Positions 18,882 to 30,927 of a DNA stretch of 64,000 bases are shown in pieces. The stretch covers positions 62,001 through 126,000 of the forward strand of contig NW_025955012.1 of NCBI RefSeq assembly GCF_022376445.1. The letters run 5' to 3'. Origin of the DNA: Fomitopsis serialis. Lineage: Eukaryota; Basidiomycota; Agaricomycetes; Polyporales; Fomitopsidaceae. Numbering within the stretch: position 1 is the stretch's first letter; every line of letters starts with the position of its first letter. The notes beneath the pieces were generated by a model. It was not told the origin of the DNA. It searched no databases and saw only the letters and a program-made list of their open reading frames with translations. The position numbers were made by a program, and so were the translations under genes.

Positions 18882-20609
18882 TTACATCCTCCCGTTCCAA
18901 TGCTCGATCTTTGGATGGTCCAGCAACGTCCCATCATCATCGACACACTCCAACACCAGCTCGTCCACAAAGTCCATGACACGTTCATCGTCAAGCATCA
19001 CGCTTGCAGGATCTCTGCCGTCACATGGAACCATCCCCGAGTCGGACTCAGAGACGGCCGTGCAGGTTATGTTGCGCAAGGGATAGCCGCGTTTGGCCCG
19101 TTTGATCGTTGCCCCCAAGGCACAGACGGGCATCCATGGTTTGAAGCTTTGAATGTGTTTTGCAACGCGCAAGCGTTTCAAGCCAGGCAGGAGCATGGGT
19201 TGGTTATCCACCAGAAGCGTGATAGCGTCTTTTTCCGACTTCACGCCCTCCGAGTCGCCGACTGAGATGGTGAGGGACTCAACAGCAGGTGCGGATTCGA
19301 AGAGCGTGCGAATGATGCTCTGCGAGAGGGAGCCGATCCTCAGGCGAAGGATTTCCACTGTCGAGAGATCGAAGCGCTGGTCGAGGAATTCCACCACTGC
19401 TTCGAGCATGCCGTTTTCCTCGGTCCGCGAAAGTGCTAGTTCTGTGCGAAACGTAAAGGAGTTCAGGGTGTCGTGGCATTCGAAGCAGAATCCCGACCAG
19501 AGAGAGGCGTTGGCCCAGAGGCCCAATTCCTTGACAGAACCTATGCGAGAGAAAAAGGGCGCATCGGGTAGCTTGAGGAGTAATAGGTCACTCCATGCCG
19601 CTGTGGGTACACCGTCGGGCGATTCGCAACTAAGCGCAACTGACCGGCTAGGGATGATTTGTTGCAGAATGCATACAAGGACGAGCCAATCGCAATCCGT
19701 CAAATCGACGACCCGTAGGCTAGGAAGAGAGACTTTCCGGGATCCGAGGGGCAAGTCGCTTGGTCCAACTCCCTGTATAACGAGTTGTTCCAGTTGCGGG
19801 GAGCTCCCTAGGAAGTCCAGAAACTCTTCAAAGGAGAGCTTGCCATACATGGGCGGATATTTTACGAAGAGGTGGGTGATATGGGGAAAATGGGTTTGGG
19901 GCCACGGCAGATAGTACCAATCAACGAATAGACGCATGAGAGGCACCATGCCGTCAAAAAGACGCGGAGTGTCTATGGTCGGCCCGTAGTAGTCGCTGTC
20001 AACTGTCAGATGGAGGCCTTCGAGGACGGGCGCAGGTTGACTGAACAGTCTCAAGTGCATCATATTAGACCCCCCCTCCTCGATGGAGTCGAAGTCGGAG
20101 ACGAAGCGTAGTCGTTGAACGCGGTGCATGTGTGGCTCGATATGAGGTATCAAATGTTCCGCGTGTATGAAGGATACCTTGAGGGGTAGCATGGCACTAC
20201 GTCGAAGGATCTCCTTGAAGCTGTCCGATGTCGTCTCTGGATACACCTCGATATTTGACCAGAACGACGGGGTGGTGAGGATGCACCATCTCCAGTGTCG
20301 GCATACCAGCTGCATGTTGTACAGAATGCGGAAACAGTACCAGACAATGTATCCATCTGGCCTGTCATCATAGTGTGACGTTTTCGTTATCGAGTTGAAT
20401 ATGCAAGACACAAAAATCTTGTGTAGTAGCTCTGGCGGTAGACGGTTTGGATTGGCGCGGCTATGTGAATCGATCGGTACAGTCCCGCCTTCTGCAGTTC
20501 CTGGTATGCCGGAATGAGCGACTGGTGCACTGGAGTCTCTGCACTAATGTCAAGTTCAGAAGTCTCGAGCGATGAGAACGAGTACCCACCTTGTGGTGCG
20601 AACCTCCAT
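18882..20609 (-). CDS. F-box/LRR-like protein 1 of the local family
   Basis: This is a candidate substrate receptor of an SCF ubiquitin ligase. A short first exon from the ATG at 20607-20609 (MEVRTT) is joined by an intron at 20539-20589 to a long open exon. The F-box core reads NRLPPELLHKIF, followed by LVCRHWRWCILTTPSFWSNI, the usual F-box end in this family. The remainder is a diverged leucine-rich array with motifs repeated in the neighbours, such as APVLEGLHL, FPHITHLFV, FLDFLGSSPQLE and KRAKRGYPLR. It closes with RVMDFVDELVLE and the terminal HWNGRM. It is closest to the broken copy at 32.2-33.8 kb. The first exon is less sure than the rest. Confidence 0.8.
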
Positions 20610-21048
20610 TATGCACCGTCTCTAACGTGCTACGGGGCTGAGGGAGTCTCCGAGGTGTGTTCAGGTACAGATGGCTCAGCTGGCGACAATTTGGAATGGC
20701 TTCAGGAGTAAGTTCGAGTTGAGATAGTGGGTGCAACAGTTACAACACTGTAACTGTACGGCGTCGACGCTGGCGTCGACTGGGCCTCGAAGTTCGTGTA
20801 CTTGTCAAGTCTCGATCGAGACGCGTCAGACCCAAGTGACGATGGTCGTCAGTCAAGATCTGTCACGTGGTTTATGAGCGTATTCACTGAATTTGGCACA
20901 AGCCAGGCCCGAATATTAATCGGTCCTCGAACTGTATACATGTCTTGTTGACTGTATACTAACTCAGAGTCTCAGACTGAGATGATAGAGGGAACTGAGA
21001 CATATATTGCAGACCAAAAAGTGGAAGCTACTACGCCAACTCGGAGCT
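20610..21048. other. Spacer between two F-box genes
   Basis: This 439-base stretch holds the 5' flank of one F-box gene and the 3' flank of the next. It has short inverted stretches (for example GGCGTCGACGCTGGCGTCGAC near 20760) but no gene. Confidence 0.5.
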
Positions 21049-22883
21049 TCACAGATTTCTCCATATTTGACCATTCCATCCTCGTACGTCCGGAACATCG
21101 TATGTGTGCTCCTCTACATACGAAAAATGCACGAAGTCCGGAGGCTGGAAACGAGAAGCATCGATGTCCGAGAGGTCGTGCTTGCCAAAATCTCGGGAGA
21201 CGGGTCGCATGTCGGAGTCCTGATTCCCGCCATAGACTTCCGCACAGATCAGCTCGCGCAGCCAGCAACCGTGGAGATCCCGGCTCATAGCGATTTGTTG
21301 AATTCGCTCCCACTCTAGAGGGACATCTTTGTTACAAACAAAGTTCAAGGATTTGATAGACGGTAATTGTCCCGGCGCAGGGCTCTCCGGCGTCCGGTAT
21401 AGGAAGGAAGGGCCGTGGTTCAGAGACTTCTTGTCGTGGACACGGAAGGTGCAATATTGAACGTTTCGCATGGCGTGAAGGATTTTGCGCACAGGTCGCG
21501 CAGTGTGTGACGTCCAAGAGAAGTGGCCGATGTCCACATAGAGCCGCAACACAGCTTCCAGTTGAAGAAAATGAGGTAATGATGATGTCAATGCGCCTAC
21601 GATATCTTCTAGGGCCCAGGAGGGCGGCAACATTATGTTGAAAGTCAGAGAGCCTGTGTCACTACGACACGAGAACGTGAACCGACCGCTCTGTTGGATC
21701 CAGATAGAGAAATCCGTCGGGGAACGAGCATGCGCTGCAAATGCGCAGTCTTTAAGAATGGCTTCGATGTAGATGCTGGCCTGTGTCTCGTGTACACTTT
21801 TCATTTCAATGGCCACGCCACTCGCGGGAACAACATGGTGCAACACACATGCGAGTGTCCGCAAGTGGCAACGTCGTATGACGACAGTATGCAGACGAGG
21901 GAGGTGTGCGCGCCGTGTACTCGGCCCTGGAAAGTCGACGATGTGCGACTCTGGTCCGGCGTCGACGAGGATGATCTCTTCCAGCTTCGGTGACCTGTCG
22001 AGGAAGTTCAAGAAGGCCTCTGACGACGTGGAGTCACTATCCTCAGGTGCGCCTGCTACATACAAGTGGGCCAACTCGGGAAGCCCAGGCGTACGCCACG
22101 GGTGAGCTCGGCGCAGCGAGAGGTGCGTGAGGTGCGGTGCGAACCCACTGAAAAATGACAACGGAATATAGGTATCAATGTCGTCGGCCAACATCAGACG
22201 GAAGCGCTCGAGAATAGGAGCTTGCTGATCCATGAAGTCTGTGTAAGACGCATCTTGGACGCCAAGTCCGGAGTCGAAATCCGACGCAATATCGAGGAAT
22301 TGAACTCGGTCCATATGTTGGCATAAGATGTCGCCCAGCTGATCCGCGTTGAGAAATGTAACATCAAGAGGAGTGTTTCCGGATCGTTCGGTGAACGCGT
22401 CGATTTCCTGGTATGAAGTATTCTCGTCTGCAAAGATCCTCGACCATAACCTCGGAAACGGTCTGACGATGTTCCTCCAGAGGCTGCAGACCAACTGGAG
22501 TGACTGCAGAGTATGAATTGGAGGTTTCGGCTCGACACGGTAGTGACAGCCTTCGAATTTGTCGATCGCAAGCCCCGGCGGGCTGTCCGTCAGGACAGCG
22601 AGGAATATGGCACGGAGGAGCTCGGGTGGTAAACGATGGAGTGGCACACTGGCGTTGCGCAACGTTTTGACCGTGGATGCTGCCGCAGAAAGCTGATGAG
22701 CAATTGTATCCATTGCATCAGGCTGCCAACTGAAAGGTGCTGTGGTCGGTAAAAATGGTCTAGACGCACATTCATTATGACTCACTCTTTGCCGGGTTCT
22801 ATTTCGGAAGCCAACTTCTGTATCATCGAGGCGAAATGGTGCATCGACATCATTTTCGACGATGATTGCTGCACCTGATCCAT
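21049..22883 (-). CDS. F-box/LRR-like protein 2 of the local family
   Basis: This gene is intact. The ATG at 22881-22883 starts a small first exon (MDQVQQSSSKMMSMHHF). A 56-nt phase-2 intron (22730-22785) joins it to DWQPDAMDTIAHQLSAAAST, an amphipathic N-terminal helix, and then the F-box LHRLPPELLRAIFLAV. The hydrophobic WRNIVRPFPRLWSRIF segment follows, then diverged leucine-rich repeats (APILERFRLML, LPELAHLYV, FLNFLDRSPKLEEIILVDA). The C-terminus PDVRGWNGQIW carries the same W-[DN]-G signature as its relatives but extends four residues further. It is the most diverged member of the cluster. A role in recruiting substrates to SCF is inferred from family knowledge only. Confidence 0.85.
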
Positions 22884-23459
22884 TGGAGAGAACAGTGGCT
22901 CAGTATCGGTGTTGTCCCTTTTAGTGCTGTGTCTAACGACGCATGAGTTCGATATTTATGTCAAGCAGCAGAGCACATAGCCTACCTCTTCACTGGGACG
23001 AGAAAGATGTCAAGAGTCACCAGTCGTTGTGCACGGAAGGCTGTTACGTACGCTTGCCAGAAGTGTTAAATCGTAGCAAAAGTGTGTCAAGGCAGTCGCG
23101 ACTCACAAGTATTCACTCGTAGGACTATGATGTCGGCGGCGGGAAGCAAGCGGGAAGTGCGACTTGAACGTTTGAACACGCGTCGTCGCCAACTGACACG
23201 AAGCAAACGCGGCCACGTGCTACTCGGCGTTCTTCCAAATCCAAGTTGTGACACTTCGTCGAGGAGGCTCCATGGTACTACTCCACGAGTCCTCCCAGGA
23301 CAGAGTGTCATTGACTGTGACAACCAGGCGTGCTGCATAAGACATACTTCGATAAAAGCAGATGCGTAGATTTCTCTTGACAGAAAGATATACAAGTGCT
23401 TACGGTATACGGTATCTCCAATATTTCGCAAGGTCCCAGACACAGACGAACCAGATGAT
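22884..23459. other. Intergenic, no gene seen
   Basis: This is the 5' flank of F-box gene 2 and the 3' flank of the Dug3-like gene. Short frames lack motifs. Confidence 0.55.
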
Positions 23460-24535
23460 CTAGAAGGCGACTGCAACAGGCACTTCCTGAAGCTGCATCC
23501 TTGCATCAACCATGACGCAGTGGTTCTTCGGGATGAGCTGCCAGTCATGCTCCTTGTACGTGCTCGGCTCGCTCGCAACGATTACATGCTCCCATGCTCG
23601 CTCTCGGGCTTCGCACCGTCCCTATCCACGCCCTCGTCCGGATGATCGGGATACTTCCTGTTCAGCGTCACGCCAGCCTTCGTCGAGTAGTACAGCGACG
23701 GCGGATGTTCGGTAGCGTGGTTCCGGAAGCGGATGGCCAGGAGCTGCGTACCATCCGTGACAGCGAGGTTCAAGCTCGACGCGTCAATGCCCTTTCCCTG
23801 CTTCGCCATCACGCGTTTCTGCACCTCAATGACCTTCGCGATCGCCTGTTCGAGGGCCGCCTTGACCACCGTGAGGGGCTGCGACGTCTCCCACGCCTTG
23901 GCGCCCCCGCTCCGCTCGAGGAATGTGAAGAATAGCGCGGCGAGGGTCTCCGAGTCGGTCGTACCCTTCACCTGCGCGCTCGCTTCGTCGGAGAGCTCGA
24001 GGGAGAGCTCGCGGCGGGCCTCGGCGAAGTGCGCGACAGACCCGTTGTGCATGAAGAGCCAGCGCCCGAACTGGAACGGGTGGCAGTTCGATTCCGTAAT
24101 CGCGGTGGAGCCGGAGGCCGCGCGGATGTGCGCGAAGACGCAGTGCGTGGACGTGTTGGCGCAGATGGAGGCGAAGATTGGGTCTGTCGTGGGAAGGCGG
24201 AGGACTTTGTAGAGGGCTGGGTGGGGCCCGTCGCACTCTCCGTAGTCTGCGCGAGCCTTCGAGTACCTGCGTATCCCGACACTGAGCATTTTCATAAAGA
24301 GTATAGAGTAAGAGAGAATGTACCAGCCTACGCCAAGTCCGTCCATGTTGTATGGGCTGTTTCGCAGGTTAGACTCGGCCTTCGTCGCAGCCTTGGTTAG
24401 GTCTGGCTCATATTCCGCGAGATGGGGGAGGTAGCGGTCGTGAACCTGCTTCGCCAGACTGTGCTTCGGCACGATGAGCACGTCCTCGAGCAAGCAAGGC
24501 TCGGTGGTCGAGATGTACGTGAACCAGCGGCACAT
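23460..24535 (-). CDS. Class II glutamine amidotransferase, Dug3-like
   Basis: This is a predicted Ntn-type glutamine amidotransferase. In yeast, Dug3 with Dug2 forms a cytosolic complex that cleaves glutathione at the gamma-glutamyl bond. The protein begins MCRWFTYIS, so removal of Met exposes the catalytic Cys2. Conserved blocks are SPYNMDGLGVGWY, HCVFAHIRAASG and ESNCHPFQFGRWLFMHNGS, and near the end SLNLAVTDGTQLLAIRFRNH. The start frame stops at 23582, but the expected C-terminus (HVIVASEPSTYKEHDW through IPKNHCVMVD) continues in the next frame to TAG 23460-23462. The switch is at CCC 23591-23593 and fits one missing base. No intron is needed. The enzyme is otherwise of family length. Confidence 0.85.
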
Positions 24536-25501
24536 TGCGATGTATGTCCCGGTGCAAGTGAGCGAGGCTCTGATAGTCCACAGTCAATACCACGCTCGTT
24601 AAATAAGACTGGAGCTGCCGCGCGCCCTGAATTTTGCCGTTAGAGCCTCGCTGTCACGACGTCATGTTGGCTAGCTATCGCCAGGGTGAGCGTCCGGACG
24701 GTATGAAAAGCGACGTATCTGGAGTAAGTTCGCTCATGTGGACATCCTCATGGCATCGTCGCTGGCGAATAGAGGACGCCGAAGGTGTCTGGAATCGAAT
24801 GGTGTCTCGCGCAGCAAGTCACTCCGCGGCTTGCCTGGCGATTTGGTAGGTCATTGGAGATTAATGGCCGTTCCGAGTTCAGAGATCAAAGTCATGGCGC
24901 ACAGAGACATGTTCATTCCCTGTTCTTGCCGTGTAACGACGCGACATGCATCCAGACCCGAAGCGAAGAGAGTTCTACTTATGAGGCAGTAAGCAGTACG
25001 TAGCAAGTCGAGTTCCTTGCATTGGCGCCCACCGCTTCGTGCTACCAGCGCCTCCTGCTCCTGCTCCTTTCGGCAACCCCCGGCTACGCCGCGCAAAATC
25101 TCCCATTCCTCGCCAATCCACACAACACAGGGCGGCATTCGTCAAGGTGAGCACAATTCCCTCGAGTCTATGCACAGACGGTGGGCGACAGATGTCCGGG
25201 ATGCTTGCTGGGTGGTTTCGGACTTGGTAGGGATTGGGGAAGGGATGGATTGGACGGGGTGCAGTGGGATGAGGTCGGATGGCGCTTGTCAGGGGAGGGT
25301 GGGTTCGAGCTGCTGGAAGCGAGGTTGCCTGTGGGATGGAGCTGATTGCACCTCAGGACGGATGGAAACTGTTCCTTGGGACGGTTGTGCACCGCCGTTT
25401 GTCTGCAATCCTCCAGCGTACTACACCCGCACGACCACCGTCCATGCCCAAACTGCTGTATTCCTGCGTATTGACATTTTTCTGCGTTAGACTAGGTAGC
25501 A
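24536..25501. other. Divergent promoter region of the Dug3-like gene and uL23
   Basis: This 966-base stretch separates two divergently transcribed housekeeping-type genes. It should hold both promoters. CT-rich stretches precede the uL23 start, as is common for fungal ribosomal protein genes. Overlapping frames such as 25017-25490 show no family motif. Confidence 0.55.
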
Positions 25502-26200
25502 ATGGCCCCCACGAAGAGCACCAAGGGTAAGCAGACCGCGAAGGGTAAGTGCACGTTCGACTGGGTCTATGAGTCCTGCGTTACTAACACGTTGGCACAG
25601 CGTCCTCGAAGGATGCCAAAGCCAAGGCAGCGAAGAAGGCGGCGCTGCACGGTACGCACGCACATGCCCCGCGCAAAGTGCGCCACTCCGTCTCGTTCCA
25701 CCGCCCGAAGACCCTCCGTCTCCCCCGCGACCCCAAGTACCCGCGCAAGTCGATTCCCCATGTGCCGCGGATGGACCAATTCAGGACGATTGTCTCGTGC
25801 GTGATAACGTTCTTGCCGTGCAGGGCAAGGAAGCTGATAGGGTTTGGCAGGCCGCTGAACACGGAGAGTGCGATGAAGCAGATTGAGGAGCACAACACGC
25901 TTGTGTTCATTGTTGACCTCCGGTCAAACAAGCGTCAAATCAAGGACGCGGTGAAGAAGCTGTACGACGTGCAGGCCGCAAAAATCAACACCCTCATCCG
26001 GTACGTCGTACTGGGTTTATGTTCGATGAATATTGCTGACATTCTTGTCTTGCAGGCCTGATGGCAAGAAAAAGGCGTACGTCCGCCTGACGGCGGACCA
26101 CGATGCCTTGGATGTTGCCAACAAGGTTTGTTCGAGCTTTTCAGGCTGCTGGTGATAAATACTGACGGAAGTCCACTTTTGACAGATTGGCTTCATTTAA
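25502..26200 (+). CDS. RPL25: Large ribosomal subunit protein uL23 (RPL25/L23a)
   Basis: This is cytosolic 60S protein uL23, which sits at the polypeptide exit tunnel and docks SRP and nascent-chain factors. Five exons are cleanly definable, with introns at 25545-25600, 25797-25850, 26001-26055 and 26126-26185. They give the basic N-terminal tail [14 protein letters not shown] with KAKAAKKAA, then [58 protein letters not shown] and the very conserved end [23 protein letters not shown] before TAA. The last exon codes only IGFI. All parts expected for the eukaryotic L23a form are present. Confidence 0.96.
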
Positions 26201-27017
26201 ATCCCACCATGGCGTCCTGCCTCCTCTCCTGTCGGGCTGTGTGCGCCGCTGCTTTGCTGCCTGTCCGCGTCTTCCTCGCATCGAACCGGTGTTATCATGT
26301 CGTGTATGCATACCTCCATGCCTACGTACGAAACCAGCTATGCTATACTTACCATGAGAAAGTGAAATCTTCTGGGTGTGTATGAGATCATCGGCTTCGG
26401 CTTTGTGGCGAAATGGAAGCGTTCGAGGCCTGCTGGCCGGTGAAAGCGCGGCTGGGAATCGGCAGCGAACGACCTCGTGGATACTACTTAGATCGCCCTG
26501 TCCACACGCGTACGAGAGCGGTTGCCAACACCGAGCCGCAACGAAACGCGCGACTCGCGTGTAGCTTGCGTGTGGCTGCGCAGCGAGTGTCCTCAGGCCT
26601 CTCCGGGCGCCTTGCGACGGATGCATCCAGAAATCGAGCTGCCCCGAGTCCCCCGCTGGCAGCGACGAGCATCCATCTGAACACTCGCAACAGACGTACG
26701 GGAAGGTTGATTGGGGGTTGATTAGTGCGGCCGTGCGATCCGCCGGAGACTGAGGCAGGACTGAGCCGCGGAAACGCCTTGGCGGCAAAATAAAGACAAA
26801 GGGTAGCGGCGCGCGTCTCGGACTTCTGCCCCAGGCGTAAGTTATTCCTCCTTGTCCTCCTCGTCCTCGCACAGGCCTTCGCCTTCGCCCGTCCCTGCCC
26901 ACCATAGCAGCACCACGCTCCTTCTACCTGGCGGACGCTTTCAAGGCAGTGTCGCGCCGTCCCCGCTCACCCGCAGCATAGCAACACCGCTCTCGCCCGT
27001 AACCACGCGCCCGACCA
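26201..27017. other. Intergenic, no gene supported
   Basis: This is the 3' flank of uL23 and the promoter side of the mucin-like gene. A 254-codon frame on the minus strand (26141-26905) overlaps the uL23 end and shows only Arg/Gly/Pro-rich sequence without motifs. Confidence 0.5.
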
Positions 27018-30000
27018 ATGTTTTCTGTCTTCTCCTCTCGTCTGCTCGTCCTTCGCCTCTTCGTCTTCGCGCTCGTCCTGCAGATCTCTTATGCTCATGC
27101 CTTCACGCACTCCTCCTGGAAGTCCTCTCATGCCCGTCGCTCCTTGCTCCACAAAATCCAGGACAAGATCTCTGGTCTCGACCCCCGCCAGGATCATGGT
27201 CTTTTTGGCAGTGGAGGTAGCACCGCTCGTGAGTCGTCCTATTCTTCGCGAATGTTCATCTGTGCCCCCTCTTTTCGCTGTGCTCCCTCTTTACGACCTC
27301 TGCGTCGTCGCGCCGCCTGTGGCGACCGATCGTTCTTCACGTCGATCTTTCCTGCCACGTTGTGCGCGGCCCACCGACGAGTTACGCGTATGCACGACCT
27401 GCGCAGCACGATCTTCGTGTCACATACAATGCGGAGTGTATGATCTTGTGCGCTGCGGACGTGGGGTTTGGCTGTCCCCGAGTGACAGAACCTGCTGCAC
27501 CCGTAGCAGCAGGACACATCCGGTATCCATGGGCTCGAAACCCTCCTCTGGCTCCTATTGTGCTCCTTACGGACATGGAACATGCCCCATTCGGTCCGCT
27601 GTGGTTGCAGAGGGTTCGCTCGGTGGGCGCTTACTAGGCATGTTCGAGTGCGCACTGCCCCCGGTGGGTAACAGCGGGAGTGTTTGGTTAACCAATTTAC
27701 CTTTCGGCATGATCCAAGACAACGTTTGCGCGTTGTGCCAGGACCGAGGAGGCTTGAACCGTAACTTGTAGGATCTGGCCTTCTTGTCGGGATGGTCTTC
27801 GCCCGAACAGTCTGGATAGAATATGCTGTCTCTCATAGCCGGCCTACCTCATTTGATCAAGGCTCCCTCCCCAATTATCAGGGGTCTTGCTATGCCTTCA
27901 CCACGAGTGCCTGATGTTGGGCAGGGAGGTCAGATCAGCATTCCAGAAAATGTGGTTGTTTCGGGAGAACCGGTCGCCTGACGTCGCTCGGGCGAATGTA
28001 GGGTTTGCACTGGGAAAGGCCAGGTATGAGTGACCTTGTCCTGTGAGCTATACCTCGTCGCATCATGGGCAGGAATACTCCTCGCTAGTGTGCTATGCCA
28101 GGGGACGGTCAGGTCTGTTGCCCAATGCGAGGGATTCGCTTTCGCGTTCTGTGATCGTTACCTCTGCTCTGAGATGATTTACTGACCTTACGCTTGTCTC
28201 GTTAGCATCTAATCCAGGAAACGGCGGGCTTTGTCTCCCGTCCCTAGGACTGACGGACGGTTGTTCCAGCTCATCTGGGACAACCGCCTTGGTCCCCGCG
28301 ACGTCGACGTCTGTTGGGTCGTCTTCCGCGTCGAGTTCGAGCTCTTCCTCGTCCGCCTCCTCGTCCGCGTCGTCCTCGTCCACGTCGTCTTCTTCCGCCT
28401 CATCGACATCCGCACCCTCGTCAAGCGACCCGGCGTCGTCCTCGAGTGCAAGCTCGTCAGGCGGCTGCGTAAACCTTCTTGGCATCGAAATTGGCTGCTC
28501 GTCGAGCTCCGACAGTGCATCGTCCACCGTCGCTGCGTCGTCCACCCCCAGCGCAACGGACTCGAGTACCGCAAGCGCGTCGCCCAGCTCGTCTGCGACC
28601 GTCGCGTCAACCACCGACTCGGGCAGCGCGGGCAGCACCTCCGCGTCCACGCCTGCGAGCAGCTCAGCTGACCCTACCAGCACATCGAGCGGTGGTGGGA
28701 TTTGTATCCTCGGTCTGGGTGATGGTTGCTCGTCGAGCGACAGCGCGTCGTCGACTGCACCCGCTTCCACGGCCAGCGCGACTGACTCCTCTAGCGCGGC
28801 GGATTCGACATCCGCCACCGACTCTTCGAGCGCAGCCAGCTCGCCCACTGCGACCGACTCATCCAGCTCTGCTAGCGCCTCGTCCAGTGGAGGCATCTGT
28901 CTTCTCGGTCTCGGTGATGGTTGCTCTACGAGCGACAGCGCGTCGTCTACCGCTTCGTCAACCGCCACGGATTCGTCTTCGGCTCCTTCGACTACCACGG
29001 ACCCGTCTTCTGCTTCATCGACTGCGACTGACTCCACCAGCGGCTCGGCCACGACGACGGACTCTGCCAGCGCAACATCCGCGAGTTCGTCCTCGTCCGG
29101 CCTCTGTCTCCTCGGGCTGGGCGACTGCTCGTCCTCAACCGATTCGGCCTCCTCTACTGCCTCCTCGTCCGGCTCCGTGAGCGTATCCGCCACTTCTACT
29201 GACTCGGGCAGCGCGTCGAGCTCGGCGACTGATTCGGCGAGTTCTACGTCGGGCTCGACGACGGACTCGTTGAGCTCGACCGCGACCTCCACGGGCTCGG
29301 CCAGCGCGACATCCTCGAGTGCGACCTCGTCTGGTCTCTGTATCCTCGGTATTGGCGATGGCTGTTCCTCAAGCGCTACCGCGACGAGCTCAGGCAACAT
29401 CTCTTCCACGGCCACGAGCTCCGCGTCGACTACGACGGGTGTTGGGAACGCGACGACGACGATCTCGAGTGTGACCACTATCACGACGGTGTCGGGGAAC
29501 CAGACGATCACTTCTACGTCGACCAGTGCTATTACTACTGTAACGTCGCTCAATGGCACCAGCTCTGCGTGAGTGTCTTCCTTTTACTGATAAGCGCGGT
29601 ACTCGGATACTGAATACACATACACAGCACCTCGACCATTACCTCGAGCGCGAACGCCACGTCCACGGCGAACAGCACGATTACAAGCTCAGCAAGCGCG
29701 AACATGACCAGCTCTGCGATCATCAGCTTCCCGTCGCAGAACACCTCGACGTCGTTGTCGTTCACGTCGCTTTCGACGTTCACGTCGACGACTTCGTACT
29801 CGCGCATCACGCCCTCCGCCAACTCGGACTCGTTCCTCACCCAGTCTACGCTCATCCTCGCGTCGCAGTCGTCCTCGAGCGCCACGCCGACGAGCAGCAT
29901 GACCGATCCTGACCAGCCTACCTCGACTGTGTCGATCCCGAGCAGTGTGTCTGCGTCTGCGAGCCCGTCTACGGCGGCCCTGCCGACTAATTTGCCGGTC

Positions 30001-30927
30001 CGTATATACCCCTCGTCGCAGGCAGAGCCAACGGCGATTGGCAGCGACTACACGCTCGTCAGCTTGCTGTACAAGTCGTCGCTTAACTGGGTCACCGTCG
30101 CGAACAACACCGAGTCGTCGGCACAGATCTTCCAGTATATGCCAGTGGTCGTGGAGTATGCGCTCAACCTGTCGTGTGAGTATCATGCCTTGGTGTCCGG
30201 TGGCTGAAACGAACTCATATGGACTGTGATTGTAGCGTCGCAAGTCCAGCAGTACGCCTTGCAGCCGTGGCAACCGTCCACTTACACAGGTCCCCAGGAT
30301 GAAGATCAACTTCTGACCGTTTGGCTGGCTTATATTCCGTCGCAGAATGTCACCAACCTCGCGGAACAGATCAAGGTGTCCACGTCGCCCTTCTACACTG
30401 CGCTCATCAGCCCGTACAGCACCCTCGCGGAACAAGTAGACCCGTCATTCGCCGTCAATTCCGTCACTATCCCTAACGGAGACAACGGGAGTAGCGGTGG
30501 CACCGGTTCGAGCAGTAGTAATGCTGCCAGCTCCAGTGGCTCGTCCTCGTCGAACACCCGCAAGGATGCGATCATCGGCGTAGTCACCTCCCTTGGTGCC
30601 GTCACGCTCATTGCACTCGCGTTCTTGTCCGTCCGCGCGATCAAGAAGCGCAGGGAGCTCGCGCACCAGCGCTTGAACGAACCTGCGGACATGTACGACG
30701 GCTCGCGCCCTGATGGCCAGGAGTTCGACCGGGACAGTATTGGTGGCCAACGCCGGCGTAGCTTCTATTTCGCTGCGGACTCGCTGCGCGGGTTCTCCGA
30801 GGTCGCCAACACCGCAGCGACGTTTGACCAGCCCTCATCGCCTGATAGTGCCATGCGCGAGCGCAGGGGTGTCATGGCGGGAGCGATCTCGACGCCGATC
30901 CTGAGGGAGAACACGATGAACTGGTAA
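27018..30927 (+). CDS. Signalling-mucin-like single-pass membrane protein (Msb2/Hkr1-type)
   Basis: This is a predicted surface sensor. The first exon encodes a signal peptide (MFSVFSSRLLVLRLFVFALV then LQISYAHA) and ends at a GTGAGT at 27239. The next clear exon starts at 28206 in matching phase, so the intron would be 967 nt. A Ser/Thr-rich mucin region follows with six Cys-containing repeats (28.2-29.4 kb). After introns at 29569-29627 and 30176-30235 comes a folded juxtamembrane domain (YTLVSLLYKSSLNWVTVAN, SSAQIFQYMPVVVEYALN, LLTVWLAYIPS). This resembles the Hkr1-Msb2 homology region of yeast osmosensing mucins. One TM helix (IIGVVTSLGAVTLIALAFLS), a KKRRE stop-transfer and a tail of about 90 residues ending NTMNW complete it. 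A link to the HOG or filamentation MAPK route is inferred. Confidence 0.75.
28219..29375 (+). repeat. Six Cys-containing repeats separated by Ser/Thr linkers
   Basis: Within the mucin-like gene a short unit recurs six times at intervals of roughly 180 to 240 bases: GLCLPSLGLTDGCSSSS (about 28226), GCVNLLGIEIGCSSSS (28462), GICILGLGDGCSSSD (28697), GICLLGLGDGCSTSD (28890), GLCLLGLGDCSSSTD (29098) and GLCILGIGDGCSSSAT (29333). Each has two Cys about seven to ten residues apart in a Gly/Leu-rich loop, then a Ser run. The linkers are Ser/Thr/Ala with frequent DSASST. I do not know a named domain for this unit. Confidence 0.85.

Noticed and set aside
26141..26905. A 254-codon minus-strand frame downstream of uL23
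   Set aside because: Its composition is Arg/Gly/Pro-rich with no motif. It overlaps the uL23 last exon and has no splice partners.
28093..29559. A 488-codon minus-strand frame rich in Val, Glu and Asp
   Set aside because: It is the antisense of the Ser/Thr repeat region of the mucin-like gene. Repetitive Ser codons read backwards give such frames, and it has no signal, domain or splice context.
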